Shown here piece after piece: positions 5,453 to 14,678 of a stretch of DNA of 46,452 bases (within the stretch, counting starts at the first letter, position 1; every line of letters starts with the position of its first letter). The DNA lies in the NCBI GenBank assembly GCA_017398045.1, contig JAFQHI010000013.1, forward strand, positions 1 to 46,452, in the 5' to 3' direction. The DNA is from Alistipes sp. (GTDB lineage: Bacteria > Bacteroidota > Bacteroidia > Bacteroidales > Rikenellaceae). The position numbers and the translations under genes are program-made. The notes under the pieces are model-generated. The model searched no databases. It was given only the letters and a program-made list of their open reading frames with translations, and had not been told where the DNA came from.

Positions 5453-8400
5453 ATGAAAAATTTCCGCATATTTGTTGAGAAGAAAGACCGCTTCCGTGTC
5501 GAGGCCGAGAGCCTGAAGCGGGAGCTGAACCAGAACCTGAATCTGTCGATTGAGGAGTTGCGCCTTGTGTGTGTCTATGACCTCTTTGGTTTCACGGAGG
5601 AGCTGAAGGAGAAGTGCCGCTACGGTGTCTTCGGCGAGGTGGTGACCGATACCGTGACCGACGAATTCGACACCGAAGGTCGTCCCTCGCTGGCTGTGGA
5701 GTTCCTCCCCGGTCAGTTTGACCAGCGTGCCGCCTCGGCGGTGGATTGTGTCCGCCTGGTGGACCCCACGGCCGATGTGCGCATTCGCTCGTCGAAGCTG
5801 CTGGTATTCGATAAGGGCGTTACGGAGGAGCAGATGGCCAAGATTCGCCACTACTACATCAATGCCGTCGAGTCGCGCGAGAAGAACCTCGATATCCTCT
5901 CCGAGCAGGAGCAGGCCGAGGTGATTCCCGTAGTGGTGCTGGAGGGCTTCCGCGAGATGAAGCAGGAGGAGTTTGCCGCCTATTGCAAGCAGATGGGCCT
6001 GGCGATGAATGCCGACGACCTGGGCGAGGTGGTGCGCTACTTCCGCGAGGAGGGTCGTGACCCCTATGAAACGGAGCTGCGCATCCTCGATACCTATTGG
6101 AGCGACCACTGCCGCCACACGACCTTCACGACCGAGTTGGAGGGCATCACCGTTGAGGAGTCCTTCCTCAAGGAGGAGATTGAGGGTTCGCTGGCACTCT
6201 ATCTGAATATCCGCCGTGAGTTGGGCCGTGAGCATAAGCCCCTTTGTCTGATGGATATGGCCACGATTGGTGCGCGTGTGTTGCGCAAGCGCGGTCTGCT
6301 CGATGATATGGAGCAGAGCGAGGAGAACAACGCCTGCTCGATTTTCGTCGATGTCGATGTCGATGGCCAGACCGAGCGTTGGCTCCTTCAGTTTAAGAAC
6401 GAAACGCACAACCACCCGACCGAAATCGAGCCGTTTGGTGGTGCTTCGACCTGTCTCGGTGGCGCGATTCGTGACCCGTTGTCGGGCCGTAGCTACGTCT
6501 ATCAGGCGATGCGCGTGACGGGTGCGGGCAACATCTACCAGAAGGTGGAGGATACGATTCCCGGTAAGTTGCCCCAGAGCATCATTTCGAAGAAGGCCGC
6601 AGCCGGCTATTCGAGCTACGGCAACCAGATTGGTCTGGCTACGACCCACGTGCGTGAGGTGTATCACGACGGTTATGTGGCCAAGCGTCTGGAGGTAGGT
6701 GCTGTTGTCGGTGCCGTGAAGGCCGAAAATGTACGTAGAGAAAGCCCTACGCCGGGTGACAAGGTGATTTACCTGGGTGGTCGCACGGGCCGTGACGGCA
6801 TCGGTGGTGCTACGGGTTCGTCGAAGGAGCATGACGAGAAGTCGCTCGAGACGTGCGGCTCGGAGGTGCAGAAGGGTAATGCCCCCGAGGAGCGCAAGTT
6901 GGAGCGTCTGTTCCGTCGTCCGGAGGTGACGCGACTGATTAAGAAATCGAATGACTTTGGCGCAGGCGGTGTCAGCGTAGCCATTGGCGAGCTGACCGAT
7001 GGTCTGGATATCTATCTGGACCGCGTGCCGACCAAATATAGCGGTCTGAACTCCACGGAGCTGGCCATCAGCGAGTCGCAGGAGCGTATGTCGGTGGTCG
7101 TAGAGGCCAAGGATGTCGAGGAGTTCATGGCCTACTGCCGCGAGGAGAATATCGAGGCGGTCCATGTGGCCGATGTAACGGACACGGCCCGTATGCGTAT
7201 GTATAATAAGGGTAAGCTGGTGGTTGATTTGAGCCGCGAGTTCATCGATTCGGCCGGTGCCAAGCACTATGCCGAGGCCAAGATTGGTGCCGTTGAGGCC
7301 TGCAACCCCTTCCTCCGTGAGATGGAGGGCGCAACCCTAGAGGAGCGTTTCAAAAAGAACCTGGAGGATTGGAATGTCACCTCGCAGAAGGGCCTTATCG
7401 AGATGTTCGACTCGACGATTGGCCGTTCGACCGTCCTGATGCCCTTTGGTGGTAAGACGCAGCGTACCGAGACGCAGGTTTCGGTGCAGAAGCTGCCCGT
7501 GGATGGCTATACCGATACGGCCTCTATCATGGCCTACGGTTACAACCCCAACCTGGCTACGTGGAGTCCCTACCATGGTGCTGCCTATGCAGTGGTGGAG
7601 GCTGCGGCAAAGGTGGTGGCTGCCGGTGCGCGATTCGATAAGATGCGCTACTCGTACCAGGAGTACTTCGAGCGCATGACCAAGGAGCCGACCACGTGGG
7701 GTAAGCCCCTCTCGGCCTTGTTGGGTGCGTTGAAGATGCAGGTGGAGCTGGGTCTGCCGTCGATTGGCGGTAAGGACTCGATGTCGGGTACGTTCCAGGA
7801 TATCAACGTGCCGCCGATGCTCATGGCCTTCGGTATCACGACCGTTGATGCCAAGCAGGTGATTTCGACCGATTTGAAGGGCGCGGGCCACAACCTCTAC
7901 CTCGTGCGCCATACGCCCGATGAGAACTATATGCCCGATACGGACCAGCTGAAGCGCAACTTTACCTTCGTCAGCGATGCCATTGAGCAGGGTAAGGTAC
8001 TCGCCGGTTGGGCAATCGGCATGGGCGGCGTAGGTGAGGCTGTTGCAAAGATGGCCTTTGGTAATAAGGTCGGCGTGCAGCTGACGATGCCCGAAAAGGA
8101 GCTGTATGACTACGCTTACGGCTCGATTTTGGTCGAGGCAACTACGACGCTCGACTACGAGAACGCTTGCCTTGTGGGTCGCACCATCGAGGAGGAGGTT
8201 ATCGAGGTCGAGGATGTAAAGATGCCGCTGGAGGAGCTGTTCGAGGTGAACCGCGCGAAGTTCGCCACGGTCTATCCCGATACGTGCAAGAACGAGGCCG
8301 AGGTGATGTCATCGACCCCCGAGGAGCGCACGGATTGCTACCCGGGTGAGGCCGTAGAGCATCCCATTGCCTACCTGCCCGTCTTCCCGGGTACGAACTG

Positions 8401-9160
8401 CGACTACGATACGGCCAAGGCCTTCCGCCGTGCGGGTGCCGAGGTGCGTATGAGCGTGCTGTGTAACCTGGAGGAGGATGATATCCTGCGCTCGATTGAC
8501 GAAATGTGCGCCCACATCCGTGAGGCCCATATCTTCGCCCTCAGTGGTGGTTTCTCGGCCGGTGACGAGCCGGATGGTTCGGCCAAGCTGATTGTGAGCG
8601 TGCTGAACAACGAGAAGGTGAAGGCGGAGATTCACGCCCTCTTGGACCGTGGTGGCCTAATTTTGGGCATCTGCAACGGCTTCCAGGCGTTGGTGAAGTC
8701 GGGTCTGCTGCCTTATGGCCGTCTGGGTATGGTGACCACGGAGTCGCCCACCCTGTTCCGCAACGACATCAACCGCCACATTTCGCAGATTGTCACCACG
8801 CGCGTTTCGACGACCCGCTCGCCCTGGCTCTCGGGCTTTAAGTTGGGCGAAGAGCATGCCATTGCCGTCAGCCACGGTGAGGGTAAGTTCGTGGTGAGCG
8901 AGGAGCTGGCCAAGGAGCTGTTCGAGCGTGGTCAGGTGGCCTTCCAGTATGTTGATGCCGAGGGTCGTCCGACGGCTGAAGCCCCCTTCAATCCCAACGG
9001 TTCGTCCTACGCCATCGAGGGTATCATCTCGCCCGATGGTCGTATCCTGGGTAAGATGGGACACACGGAGCGTTACGAGGAGCAACTCTACAAGAACATC
9101 GCAGGCGAGAAACGTCAGCCGTTGTTCGAGCATGCAGTGAACTATTTTCGCAAGAAGTAA
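5453..9160 (+). CDS. purL: Phosphoribosylformylglycinamidine synthase, large single-chain form
   Basis: It converts FGAR and glutamine to FGAM using ATP, step 4 of purine synthesis. At 1235 residues it is the large form in which the PurS-, PurL- and PurQ-like parts are fused. The middle holds the ATP-binding synthetase halves (KNETHNHPTEIEPFGGA near 320, and later GGKDSMSGTF). The C-terminal class I glutaminase has its catalytic Cys1074 in GICNGFQ and an upstream SGGFSAGDE loop. It lies within the purine operon, 28 bp before purC. A very long open frame opposite it (4577-7267, minus) is a codon-usage shadow. Confidence 0.97.
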   Translation: MKNFRIFVEKKDRFRVEAESLKRELNQNLNLSIEELRLVCVYDLFGFTEELKEKCRYGVFGEVVTDTVTDEFDTEGRPSLAVEFLPGQFDQRAASAVDCVRLVDPTADVRIRSSKLLVFDKGVTEEQMAKIRHYYINAVESREKNLDILSEQEQAEVIPVVVLEGFREMKQEEFAAYCKQMGLAMNADDLGEVVRYFREEGRDPYETELRILDTYWSDHCRHTTFTTELEGITVEESFLKEEIEGSLALYLNIRRELGREHKPLCLMDMATIGARVLRKRGLLDDMEQSEENNACSIFVDVDVDGQTERWLLQFKNETHNHPTEIEPFGGASTCLGGAIRDPLSGRSYVYQAMRVTGAGNIYQKVEDTIPGKLPQSIISKKAAAGYSSYGNQIGLATTHVREVYHDGYVAKRLEVGAVVGAVKAENVRRESPTPGDKVIYLGGRTGRDGIGGATGSSKEHDEKSLETCGSEVQKGNAPEERKLERLFRRPEVTRLIKKSNDFGAGGVSVAIGELTDGLDIYLDRVPTKYSGLNSTELAISESQERMSVVVEAKDVEEFMAYCREENIEAVHVADVTDTARMRMYNKGKLVVDLSREFIDSAGAKHYAEAKIGAVEACNPFLREMEGATLEERFKKNLEDWNVTSQKGLIEMFDSTIGRSTVLMPFGGKTQRTETQVSVQKLPVDGYTDTASIMAYGYNPNLATWSPYHGAAYAVVEAAAKVVAAGARFDKMRYSYQEYFERMTKEPTTWGKPLSALLGALKMQVELGLPSIGGKDSMSGTFQDINVPPMLMAFGITTVDAKQVISTDLKGAGHNLYLVRHTPDENYMPDTDQLKRNFTFVSDAIEQGKVLAGWAIGMGGVGEAVAKMAFGNKVGVQLTMPEKELYDYAYGSILVEATTTLDYENACLVGRTIEEEVIEVEDVKMPLEELFEVNRAKFATVYPDTCKNEAEVMSSTPEERTDCYPGEAVEHPIAYLPVFPGTNCDYDTAKAFRRAGAEVRMSVLCNLEEDDILRSIDEMCAHIREAHIFALSGGFSAGDEPDGSAKLIVSVLNNEKVKAEIHALLDRGGLILGICNGFQALVKSGLLPYGRLGMVTTESPTLFRNDINRHISQIVTTRVSTTRSPWLSGFKLGEEHAIAVSHGEGKFVVSEELAKELFERGQVAFQYVDAEGRPTAEAPFNPNGSSYAIEGIISPDGRILGKMGHTERYEEQLYKNIAGEKRQPLFEHAVNYFRKK

Positions 9161-9188
9161 AACGATATAAAGGTTAGGTTAAAAGACT

Positions 9189-9905
9189 ATGAAGACGCTT
9201 GAAAAGCTCTATGAGGGCAAGGCAAAGCAGGTGATGGCTACCGATGACCCGCATCGGATTATCATCCATTACAAGGACGACGCCACGGCCTTCAACAACA
9301 TTAAAAAGGCAACGATTCTCAATAAGGGTATCTTGAGCAATGCCATCTCGACCTTGATTTTCCGCCATTTGGAGGCAAACGGGATACCGACGCACTACAT
9401 CGATACCCTCAACGAGCGTGACCAACTGTGCAAAAAGGTGCAGGTTTTCCCGATTGAGGTGGTCGTGAGAAACGTGATTGCCGGCTCGATGGCTCGCCAG
9501 CTGGGGCTGGTGGAGGGTCACGAACCCAAGAACACGATTTACGACATCTGCTACAAGAACGACGAGTTGGGTGACCCGCTGATGAACGACCACCAGGCCG
9601 TGGCGTTGGAGTTGGTTACCTATGAAGAGTTGGCCGAAATCTACCAGCTGGCCGGTCGTATCAACGAGGTGTTGAAGGAGTTGTTCCGCAAAATCAACAT
9701 TAAGTTGGTCGATTTCAAAGTCGAGTTCGGTAAGACGGAGGAGGGCGCAATCGTTCTGGCCGATGAACTCTCGCCCGATACGTGCCGTCTGTGGGACAGC
9801 GAGACGGGCGAAAAACTCGACCACGACCGTTTCCGCCGCGATTTGGGTGGCGTGCGCGAGGCCTATGAGGAGATTTTAAGACGTTTGGAGAGTAGTACGA
9901 AATAA
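9189..9905 (+). CDS. purC: SAICAR synthetase
   Basis: PurC adds aspartate to CAIR with ATP to give SAICAR. The 238-residue length is typical. Family signatures are LYEGKAKQV at the N-terminus, VVRNVIAGS in the first half and KLVDFKVEFGK with LADELSPDTCRLWD in the second. It has 28- and 20-bp gaps to purL and purF and is clearly part of the operon. There is no sign of damage. Confidence 0.96.
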   Translation: MKTLEKLYEGKAKQVMATDDPHRIIIHYKDDATAFNNIKKATILNKGILSNAISTLIFRHLEANGIPTHYIDTLNERDQLCKKVQVFPIEVVVRNVIAGSMARQLGLVEGHEPKNTIYDICYKNDELGDPLMNDHQAVALELVTYEELAEIYQLAGRINEVLKELFRKINIKLVDFKVEFGKTEEGAIVLADELSPDTCRLWDSETGEKLDHDRFRRDLGGVREAYEEILRRLESSTK

Positions 9906-9925
9906 ACGAGCTTCAGTAGCATAGT

Positions 9926-11326
9926 ATGAATCAGTATCGGAATATCAACGATGAGTGTGGCGTATTCGGCATCTATGGGGTCGATGACGCCGCCTCGCTG
10001 ACCTACTACGGGCTTCATGCCCTGCAACACCGCGGTCAGGAGGGATGCGGTATTGTGAGTGTGGATGACAACACCCATTTCCACCGTATCAAGGGCAAGG
10101 GCCTCGTAACGGAGGTCTTCAAAGGCGACGAATTGCAGTCGATGAAGGGTCGCATGGCCATCGGTCACGTCCTCTATACGGCTGCCGAGGGCAACCGCCC
10201 CGAGAATGTTCAGCCGCTCTACTTCCACCACAATTCGGGCGACTTTGCCATTGCCAACAACGGTAAGCTGGTCAATGCCGCGGAGTTGAAGAGCTACCTC
10301 GAGAAGCGGGGTAGTCTGTTCCAGTCCAACTCCGACAGCGAAATCCTGGCCCACCTTATCAAGAAGGATTATCGTGGCAACCGTCCCCGTATCGAGGCCA
10401 TCCTGGATGCGCTGAATATGATGGAGGGTGCCTTTACGTTCCTGGTGATGACCTCGCGCCGTATCTATGCCTGCCGCGACAAGCACGGTCTGCATCCGTT
10501 GGCTCTCGGTAAGTTGGGCGACGGGTATGTGGTAGCGAGCGAAACCTGCGCCTTCGACACGGTGGGTGCCGAGTATATTCGCGATGTGGAGCCGGGTGAG
10601 GTGGTGACCATCGACCACCACGGCATCCGCTCGAACCACTACTCGCAGTTCAAGCACCATTGTATGTGTTCGATGGAGTATATCTACCTGGCACGTCCGG
10701 ATAGCGATATCGAGGGGTGCAACGTACACGCCTACCGCAAGGAGTCGGGTAAGTTGCTCTTCAAGGAGGCTCCGGCCGAGGCCGATATCGTGGTGGGTGT
10801 TCCCGATTCGAGTTTGAGTGCCGCCATGGGTTATGCCGAGGCGAGCGGTCTGCCGTATGAGATGGGTCTGATTAAGAACAAGTATATCGGTCGCACCTTC
10901 ATCCAGCCTACGCAGGCACTGCGCGAGAAGGGTGTACGAATGAAGCTCTCGGCCGTGCGGACCATCGTCAAGGGTAAGCGTGTCGTGCTGGTCGATGACT
11001 CGATTGTACGCGGTACGACCTCGCGTCGCATCGTGACGATGCTCAAGGAGGCGGGGGCTACCGAGGTGCATGTGCGCATCGCCTCGCCCACGATGACCGA
11101 ACCCTGCTTCTACGGTGTGGATACGACGAGCTACGACGAGCTGATTTCGGCCCGTTTGTCGGTGCCGGAGGTCTGCAAAGCGATTGGTGCCGATACGCTG
11201 GCCTTCCTCTCCGAGGAGTCGCTCTACAAGGCGGGCAATCGTGAGGAGTTGTGTACGGCCTGCTTCACGGGTCGCTATCCGACGGCTCTCTACCACAACA
11301 GCGTTCATGTAAAATGCAAAAAATAA
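9926..11326 (+). CDS. purF: Amidophosphoribosyltransferase
   Basis: PurF makes phosphoribosylamine from PRPP and glutamine, the committed step of purine synthesis. The ATG is followed by ten residues ending DE-C11-GVFG, so a short propeptide must be removed to expose the catalytic cysteine, as in the Bacillus-type enzyme. The PRPP loop VVLVDDSIVRGTTS starts near residue 353. Cysteines in HHCMC, TEPCFYG and ELCTAC sit where the Bacillus-type enzyme binds its [4Fe-4S] cluster, suggesting an oxygen-sensitive form suited to an anaerobe. The protein is 466 residues and lies 20 bp from both neighbours. Confidence 0.96.
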   Translation: MNQYRNINDECGVFGIYGVDDAASLTYYGLHALQHRGQEGCGIVSVDDNTHFHRIKGKGLVTEVFKGDELQSMKGRMAIGHVLYTAAEGNRPENVQPLYFHHNSGDFAIANNGKLVNAAELKSYLEKRGSLFQSNSDSEILAHLIKKDYRGNRPRIEAILDALNMMEGAFTFLVMTSRRIYACRDKHGLHPLALGKLGDGYVVASETCAFDTVGAEYIRDVEPGEVVTIDHHGIRSNHYSQFKHHCMCSMEYIYLARPDSDIEGCNVHAYRKESGKLLFKEAPAEADIVVGVPDSSLSAAMGYAEASGLPYEMGLIKNKYIGRTFIQPTQALREKGVRMKLSAVRTIVKGKRVVLVDDSIVRGTTSRRIVTMLKEAGATEVHVRIASPTMTEPCFYGVDTTSYDELISARLSVPEVCKAIGADTLAFLSEESLYKAGNREELCTACFTGRYPTALYHNSVHVKCKK

Positions 11327-11346
11327 CAAAACAACGATAAAGAACT

Positions 11347-12372
11347 ATGGCTCAATCTTATGAAAAGGCCGGTGTAAACCTCGAAGCCGGCTACGAAGTG
11401 GTGCGTCGCATCAAAAAACACGTCAGCTCGACCAATCGTCTGGGTGTGATGGGTAACATCGGTGCCTTTGGCGGCATGTTCGACCTCTCGGCCCTGAAGG
11501 TCGAGGAGCCTGTGCTGGTAAGCGGCACGGATGGCGTGGGTACGAAACTCAAGCTTGCCTTTGCCATCGACAAGCACGATACGATTGGTATTGATGCCGT
11601 GGCCATGTGCGTAAACGATGTCTTGGCACAGGGTGCCGAGCCGCTCCTGTTCCTCGACTATGTGGCCGTGGGTAGCAACGAGCCGGCCAAAATCGAGCAG
11701 ATTGTGGCCGGTGTGGCCGAGGGTTGCCGTCAGGCCGGTTGCGCGCTCGTTGGTGGCGAGACGGCCGAGATGCCGGGTATGTACACCGAGGGCGAGTACG
11801 ATATTGCCGGTTTTACGGTGGGTGTCGTAGAGAAGAAGAAGCTCATCGACGGCTCGAAGGTCAAGGTGGGTGACGTGCTGGTCGGCATCGCCTCGAGCGG
11901 TGTCCACTCGAACGGCTTCAGCCTGGTGCGTAAGGTTGTATCGGATAACAACCTCGATTTGATGCAGGAGTATGAGGAGCTGCCCGGCAAGAAGCTCGGT
12001 GAGGCCCTTTTGACCCCGACGCGCATCTACGTAAAGCAGGTGCTGGAGGTGATTCGCAACTGCGATGTGCACGGCATCAGCCACATTACGGGTGGCGGTT
12101 TCGACGAGAACATTCCCCGCATCCTGAAAGAGGGTCAGGGTATCGAGGTCGTAGAGGGAACGTGGGAGATTCTCCCCGTCTTCCGTGCCTTGGAGAAGTG
12201 GGGCGGTATTCCGCACCGCGAGATGTTCAACATCTTCAACATGGGTATCGGTATGGTCATCGCCCTCGATGAGACGGAGGCCGAGAAGGCTATCGAGATG
12301 CTTGCGGCCCAAGGCGAGAAGGCTTCGGTCATTGGCCGTGTAACGGATACGGAGGGTGTTGTAATCCGCTAA
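11347..12372 (+). CDS. purM: Phosphoribosylformylglycinamidine cyclo-ligase (AIR synthetase)
   Basis: PurM closes FGAM to AIR with ATP. The 341-residue protein shows the PurM/PurL superfamily signatures: [48 protein letters not shown] and [13 protein letters not shown]-like ([10 protein letters not shown]). Length is standard. It is 15 bp before purN and uses ATG, with no better upstream start. Confidence 0.96.
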   Translation: MAQSYEKAGVNLEAGYEVVRRIKKHVSSTNRLGVMGNIGAFGGMFDLSALKVEEPVLVSGTDGVGTKLKLAFAIDKHDTIGIDAVAMCVNDVLAQGAEPLLFLDYVAVGSNEPAKIEQIVAGVAEGCRQAGCALVGGETAEMPGMYTEGEYDIAGFTVGVVEKKKLIDGSKVKVGDVLVGIASSGVHSNGFSLVRKVVSDNNLDLMQEYEELPGKKLGEALLTPTRIYVKQVLEVIRNCDVHGISHITGGGFDENIPRILKEGQGIEVVEGTWEILPVFRALEKWGGIPHREMFNIFNMGIGMVIALDETEAEKAIEMLAAQGEKASVIGRVTDTEGVVIR

Positions 12373-12387
12373 AAAAAGAGCGTAGAG

Positions 12388-12957
12388 GTGGAGCATCGCA
12401 TAGCCGTCTTTGCCAGCGGTCGAGGGACCAATTTCGAGGCCATCGTCGAGGCCACGGAGCGGGGAGAGATTCCGGCTCGCGTGGTCTTGGTCGTCACGGA
12501 CCGACCCGAAGCCGAGGTGGTGACACGCGCTGCACGCCACGGGGTGGAGTGCTTTGCCTTTCGGCCGAAGGAGTATGCGTCGAAGGCGGAGTATGAGACG
12601 GAGATTGTGCATCGTTGCCAGGCGGCAGGCGTAGAGTTGATTTGCCTGGCGGGCTATATGCGGCTGGTGGGGCAGACCCTGCTGGAGGGCTATGGCGGAC
12701 GCATCATCAATATTCATCCGTCGCTCCTGCCCGCATTCCGTGGCGCAAGAGCCATGGAGCAGGCCTTGGAGGCCGGTGTGAAGGTCTTTGGTGTGACGAT
12801 TCACGAGGTGGATGCCTCGCTCGATGGCGGTCGCATCATTGCTCAACGCGCCTTTGAGTACGATGGCAACGACCTGGAGGAGTTGGAGCGCAGAATCCAT
12901 GCCATCGAGTATCCCCTCTATGTAGAGACAATCAGAAAAATAATAACAAATAAATAG
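12388..12957 (+). CDS. purN: Phosphoribosylglycinamide formyltransferase (folate-dependent)
   Basis: PurN formylates GAR with 10-formyl-tetrahydrofolate. The 189-residue protein begins at GTG, giving MEHRIAVFASGRGTNFEAI, the family N-terminus. The formyl-transfer motif IINIHPSLLPAF and the downstream HEVDASLDGG aspartate region are intact. It follows purM by 15 bp and precedes purH by 6 bp. The folate cofactor is supplied by FolD, encoded at the end of the operon. Confidence 0.95.
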   Translation: MEHRIAVFASGRGTNFEAIVEATERGEIPARVVLVVTDRPEAEVVTRAARHGVECFAFRPKEYASKAEYETEIVHRCQAAGVELICLAGYMRLVGQTLLEGYGGRIINIHPSLLPAFRGARAMEQALEAGVKVFGVTIHEVDASLDGGRIIAQRAFEYDGNDLEELERRIHAIEYPLYVETIRKIITNK

Positions 12958-12963
12958 CAAGAA

Positions 12964-14493
12964 ATGAGAGCATTAGTAAGTGTAAGCGACAAGCGTGGCG
13001 TGGTGGAGTTCGCCAAGGGACTCCGTGCGCTCGGTTGGGAGGTAATCGCCACGGGCGGTACGATGAAGCTGCTCGAGGAGAGCGGTGTGGAGGTCATCAA
13101 CATCAGCGACGTAACGGGCTTCCCCGAGATTTGCGACGGTCGCGTAAAGACCCTGCACCCGAAGGTGCATGGCGGTCTGTTGGCGCGTCGTGACGATGAG
13201 AGCCACCTCAAGGCCTTGAAGGAGAACGCGATTGAGTTCATCGACATGGTGTGCGTGAACCTCTATCCGTTCCGTCAGACGATTGAGAAGGAGGGCGTGA
13301 CGATGGATGAGGCGATTGAGAATATCGACATTGGCGGTCCGTCGATGTTGCGCTCGGCTGCCAAGAACTGGAAGGATGTGACGGTGGTTTGCCATCCGGA
13401 GGATTACGCCCAGATTCTGGATGAGATTCAGGCGCATGGCAATACGACGAAGGAGACCCGTCTGCAACTCTCGGCCAAGGCCTACACCCACACGGCACAG
13501 TACGATGCCATGATTGCTACCTATATGCGCAAGCAGGCCGGCCTGAACGAGAAGCTCTTCCTGGAGTTCGACCTCAAGCAGTCGCTGCGCTACGGTGAGA
13601 ACCCCCACCAGGAGGCCAAGTTCTATGCCGAGAAGGAGCCTGTTTCGTTCTCGCTCGCATCGGCCAAGCAGCTGCACGGCAAGGAGCTTTCGTACAACAA
13701 CATTCAGGATGCCAACGCTGCGCTGGCTATCGTGCGCGAGTTCGATGAGCCGTTCTGCGTCGGTCTGAAGCACATGAACCCCTGCGGTGCCGCCATCGGT
13801 CAGGATGTCGTAGAGGCTTGGACGAAGGCTTACGAGGCCGATAAGGTGTCGATTTTCGGTGGTATCGTGGCCGTGAATCGTCCCCTGACGAAGGAGGCTG
13901 CCGAGCTGATGAAGCCCATCTTCCTGGAGATTATCATGGCCCCGAAGTTTGAGGAGGGTGCATTGGAGGTCCTCACGACGAAGAAGAACCTGCGTCTGAT
14001 CGAGGTCGATATGACGAAGGACGACACGACCAAGAAGCAGTATGTAAGCGTGCGCGGTGGTCTGCTGGTGCAGAACCTCGATACGCAGACGAAGGACGTA
14101 ACGGCCGATATGTGCGTGACCGAGAAGCAGCCTTCGGCTGCCGATTTGGTCGATTTGAACTTCGGCTGGCGCATCGTAAAGCACGTGAAGTCGAACGCCA
14201 TTGCGGTGGTGAAGGATGGCGTAACGCTGGGCGTAGGTGCCGGCCAGATGAACCGCGTAGGTTCGGCCGAGATTGCCCTGAAGCAGGCCAAGGCTGCCGG
14301 CGTAACGGAGGGTATCGTACTCGCTTCGGATGCCTTCTTCCCCTTTGATGACTGCGTGACGATGGCTGCCGAGTATGGCGTAACGGCCATTGTTCAGCCC
14401 GGTGGCTCGGTGCGCGACGAGGATTCGATTAAGAAGTGCAACGAGCTGGGTATCTCGATGGTATTCACCGGTATGCGCCATTTTAAGCATTAG
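12964..14493 (+). CDS. purH: Bifunctional AICAR transformylase / IMP cyclohydrolase
   Basis: PurH performs the last two steps to IMP. The 509 residues include an N-terminal MGS-like cyclohydrolase domain (RALVSVSDKRG, TGGTMKLLEESG, GRVKTLHPKVHGG) and a C-terminal AICAR transformylase domain (LRYGENPHQEA, KHMNPCGAA). The stop codon TAG at 14491-14493 lies inside a 17-bp perfect inverted repeat (14481-14517). A 185-bp gap with a palindromic element then separates it from purD. Confidence 0.97.
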   Translation: MRALVSVSDKRGVVEFAKGLRALGWEVIATGGTMKLLEESGVEVINISDVTGFPEICDGRVKTLHPKVHGGLLARRDDESHLKALKENAIEFIDMVCVNLYPFRQTIEKEGVTMDEAIENIDIGGPSMLRSAAKNWKDVTVVCHPEDYAQILDEIQAHGNTTKETRLQLSAKAYTHTAQYDAMIATYMRKQAGLNEKLFLEFDLKQSLRYGENPHQEAKFYAEKEPVSFSLASAKQLHGKELSYNNIQDANAALAIVREFDEPFCVGLKHMNPCGAAIGQDVVEAWTKAYEADKVSIFGGIVAVNRPLTKEAAELMKPIFLEIIMAPKFEEGALEVLTTKKNLRLIEVDMTKDDTTKKQYVSVRGGLLVQNLDTQTKDVTADMCVTEKQPSAADLVDLNFGWRIVKHVKSNAIAVVKDGVTLGVGAGQMNRVGSAEIALKQAKAAGVTEGIVLASDAFFPFDDCVTMAAEYGVTAIVQPGGSVRDEDSIKKCNELGISMVFTGMRHFKH

Positions 14494-14517
14494 GATTTCG
14501 AATCCTAATGCTTAAAA
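14481..14517 (+). repeat. Perfect inverted repeat through the purH stop codon
   Basis: The last codons of purH and its TAG stop (14481-14497) are copied in inverse orientation at 14501-14517 around the loop TCG: 17 paired bases without mismatch. No T-run follows, so it is more likely a transcript-stabilising hairpin or weak pause than a full terminator. Confidence 0.8.
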
Positions 14518-14536
14518 AGTTGCCTAAAAAGGTGAT

Positions 14537-14637
14537 TTCTGCGTTCCGCTCCTCCTCGAAATCCTCACATACGTCCCGGTATGCTGCGGTTTCTCGGAGT
14601 TCGCAAGCCTTGAAATCCCTCTTTTTTCCAACTTTTT
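14537..14637. repeat. Palindromic element, family 1, copy 2, inside the purine operon
   Basis: CCTCACATAC-GTCCC-GGTATGCTGCGG forms the core. Its arms extend outward: CTCCTCGAAA with TTTCTCGGAG, and AAAAAGGTGATTTC with GAAATCCCTCTTTTTT. It shares the core and right flank with the copy after pyrB (3315-3405). It lies between purH and purD, so any effect would act on the balance of purD and folD relative to the upstream genes. Confidence 0.75.
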
Positions 14638-14678
14638 AGGTGTGGGAGGAATTGTATAAATAAAGGAATAACTAACAT

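Noticed and set aside
4577-7267. An 896-codon open frame on the minus strand opposite purE and purL
   Set aside because: It runs antisense to well-identified genes, its protein is rich in His, Leu and Arg without any family signature, and similar long antisense frames face purH, PBP1A and the dipeptidyl peptidase. Codon bias explains them.
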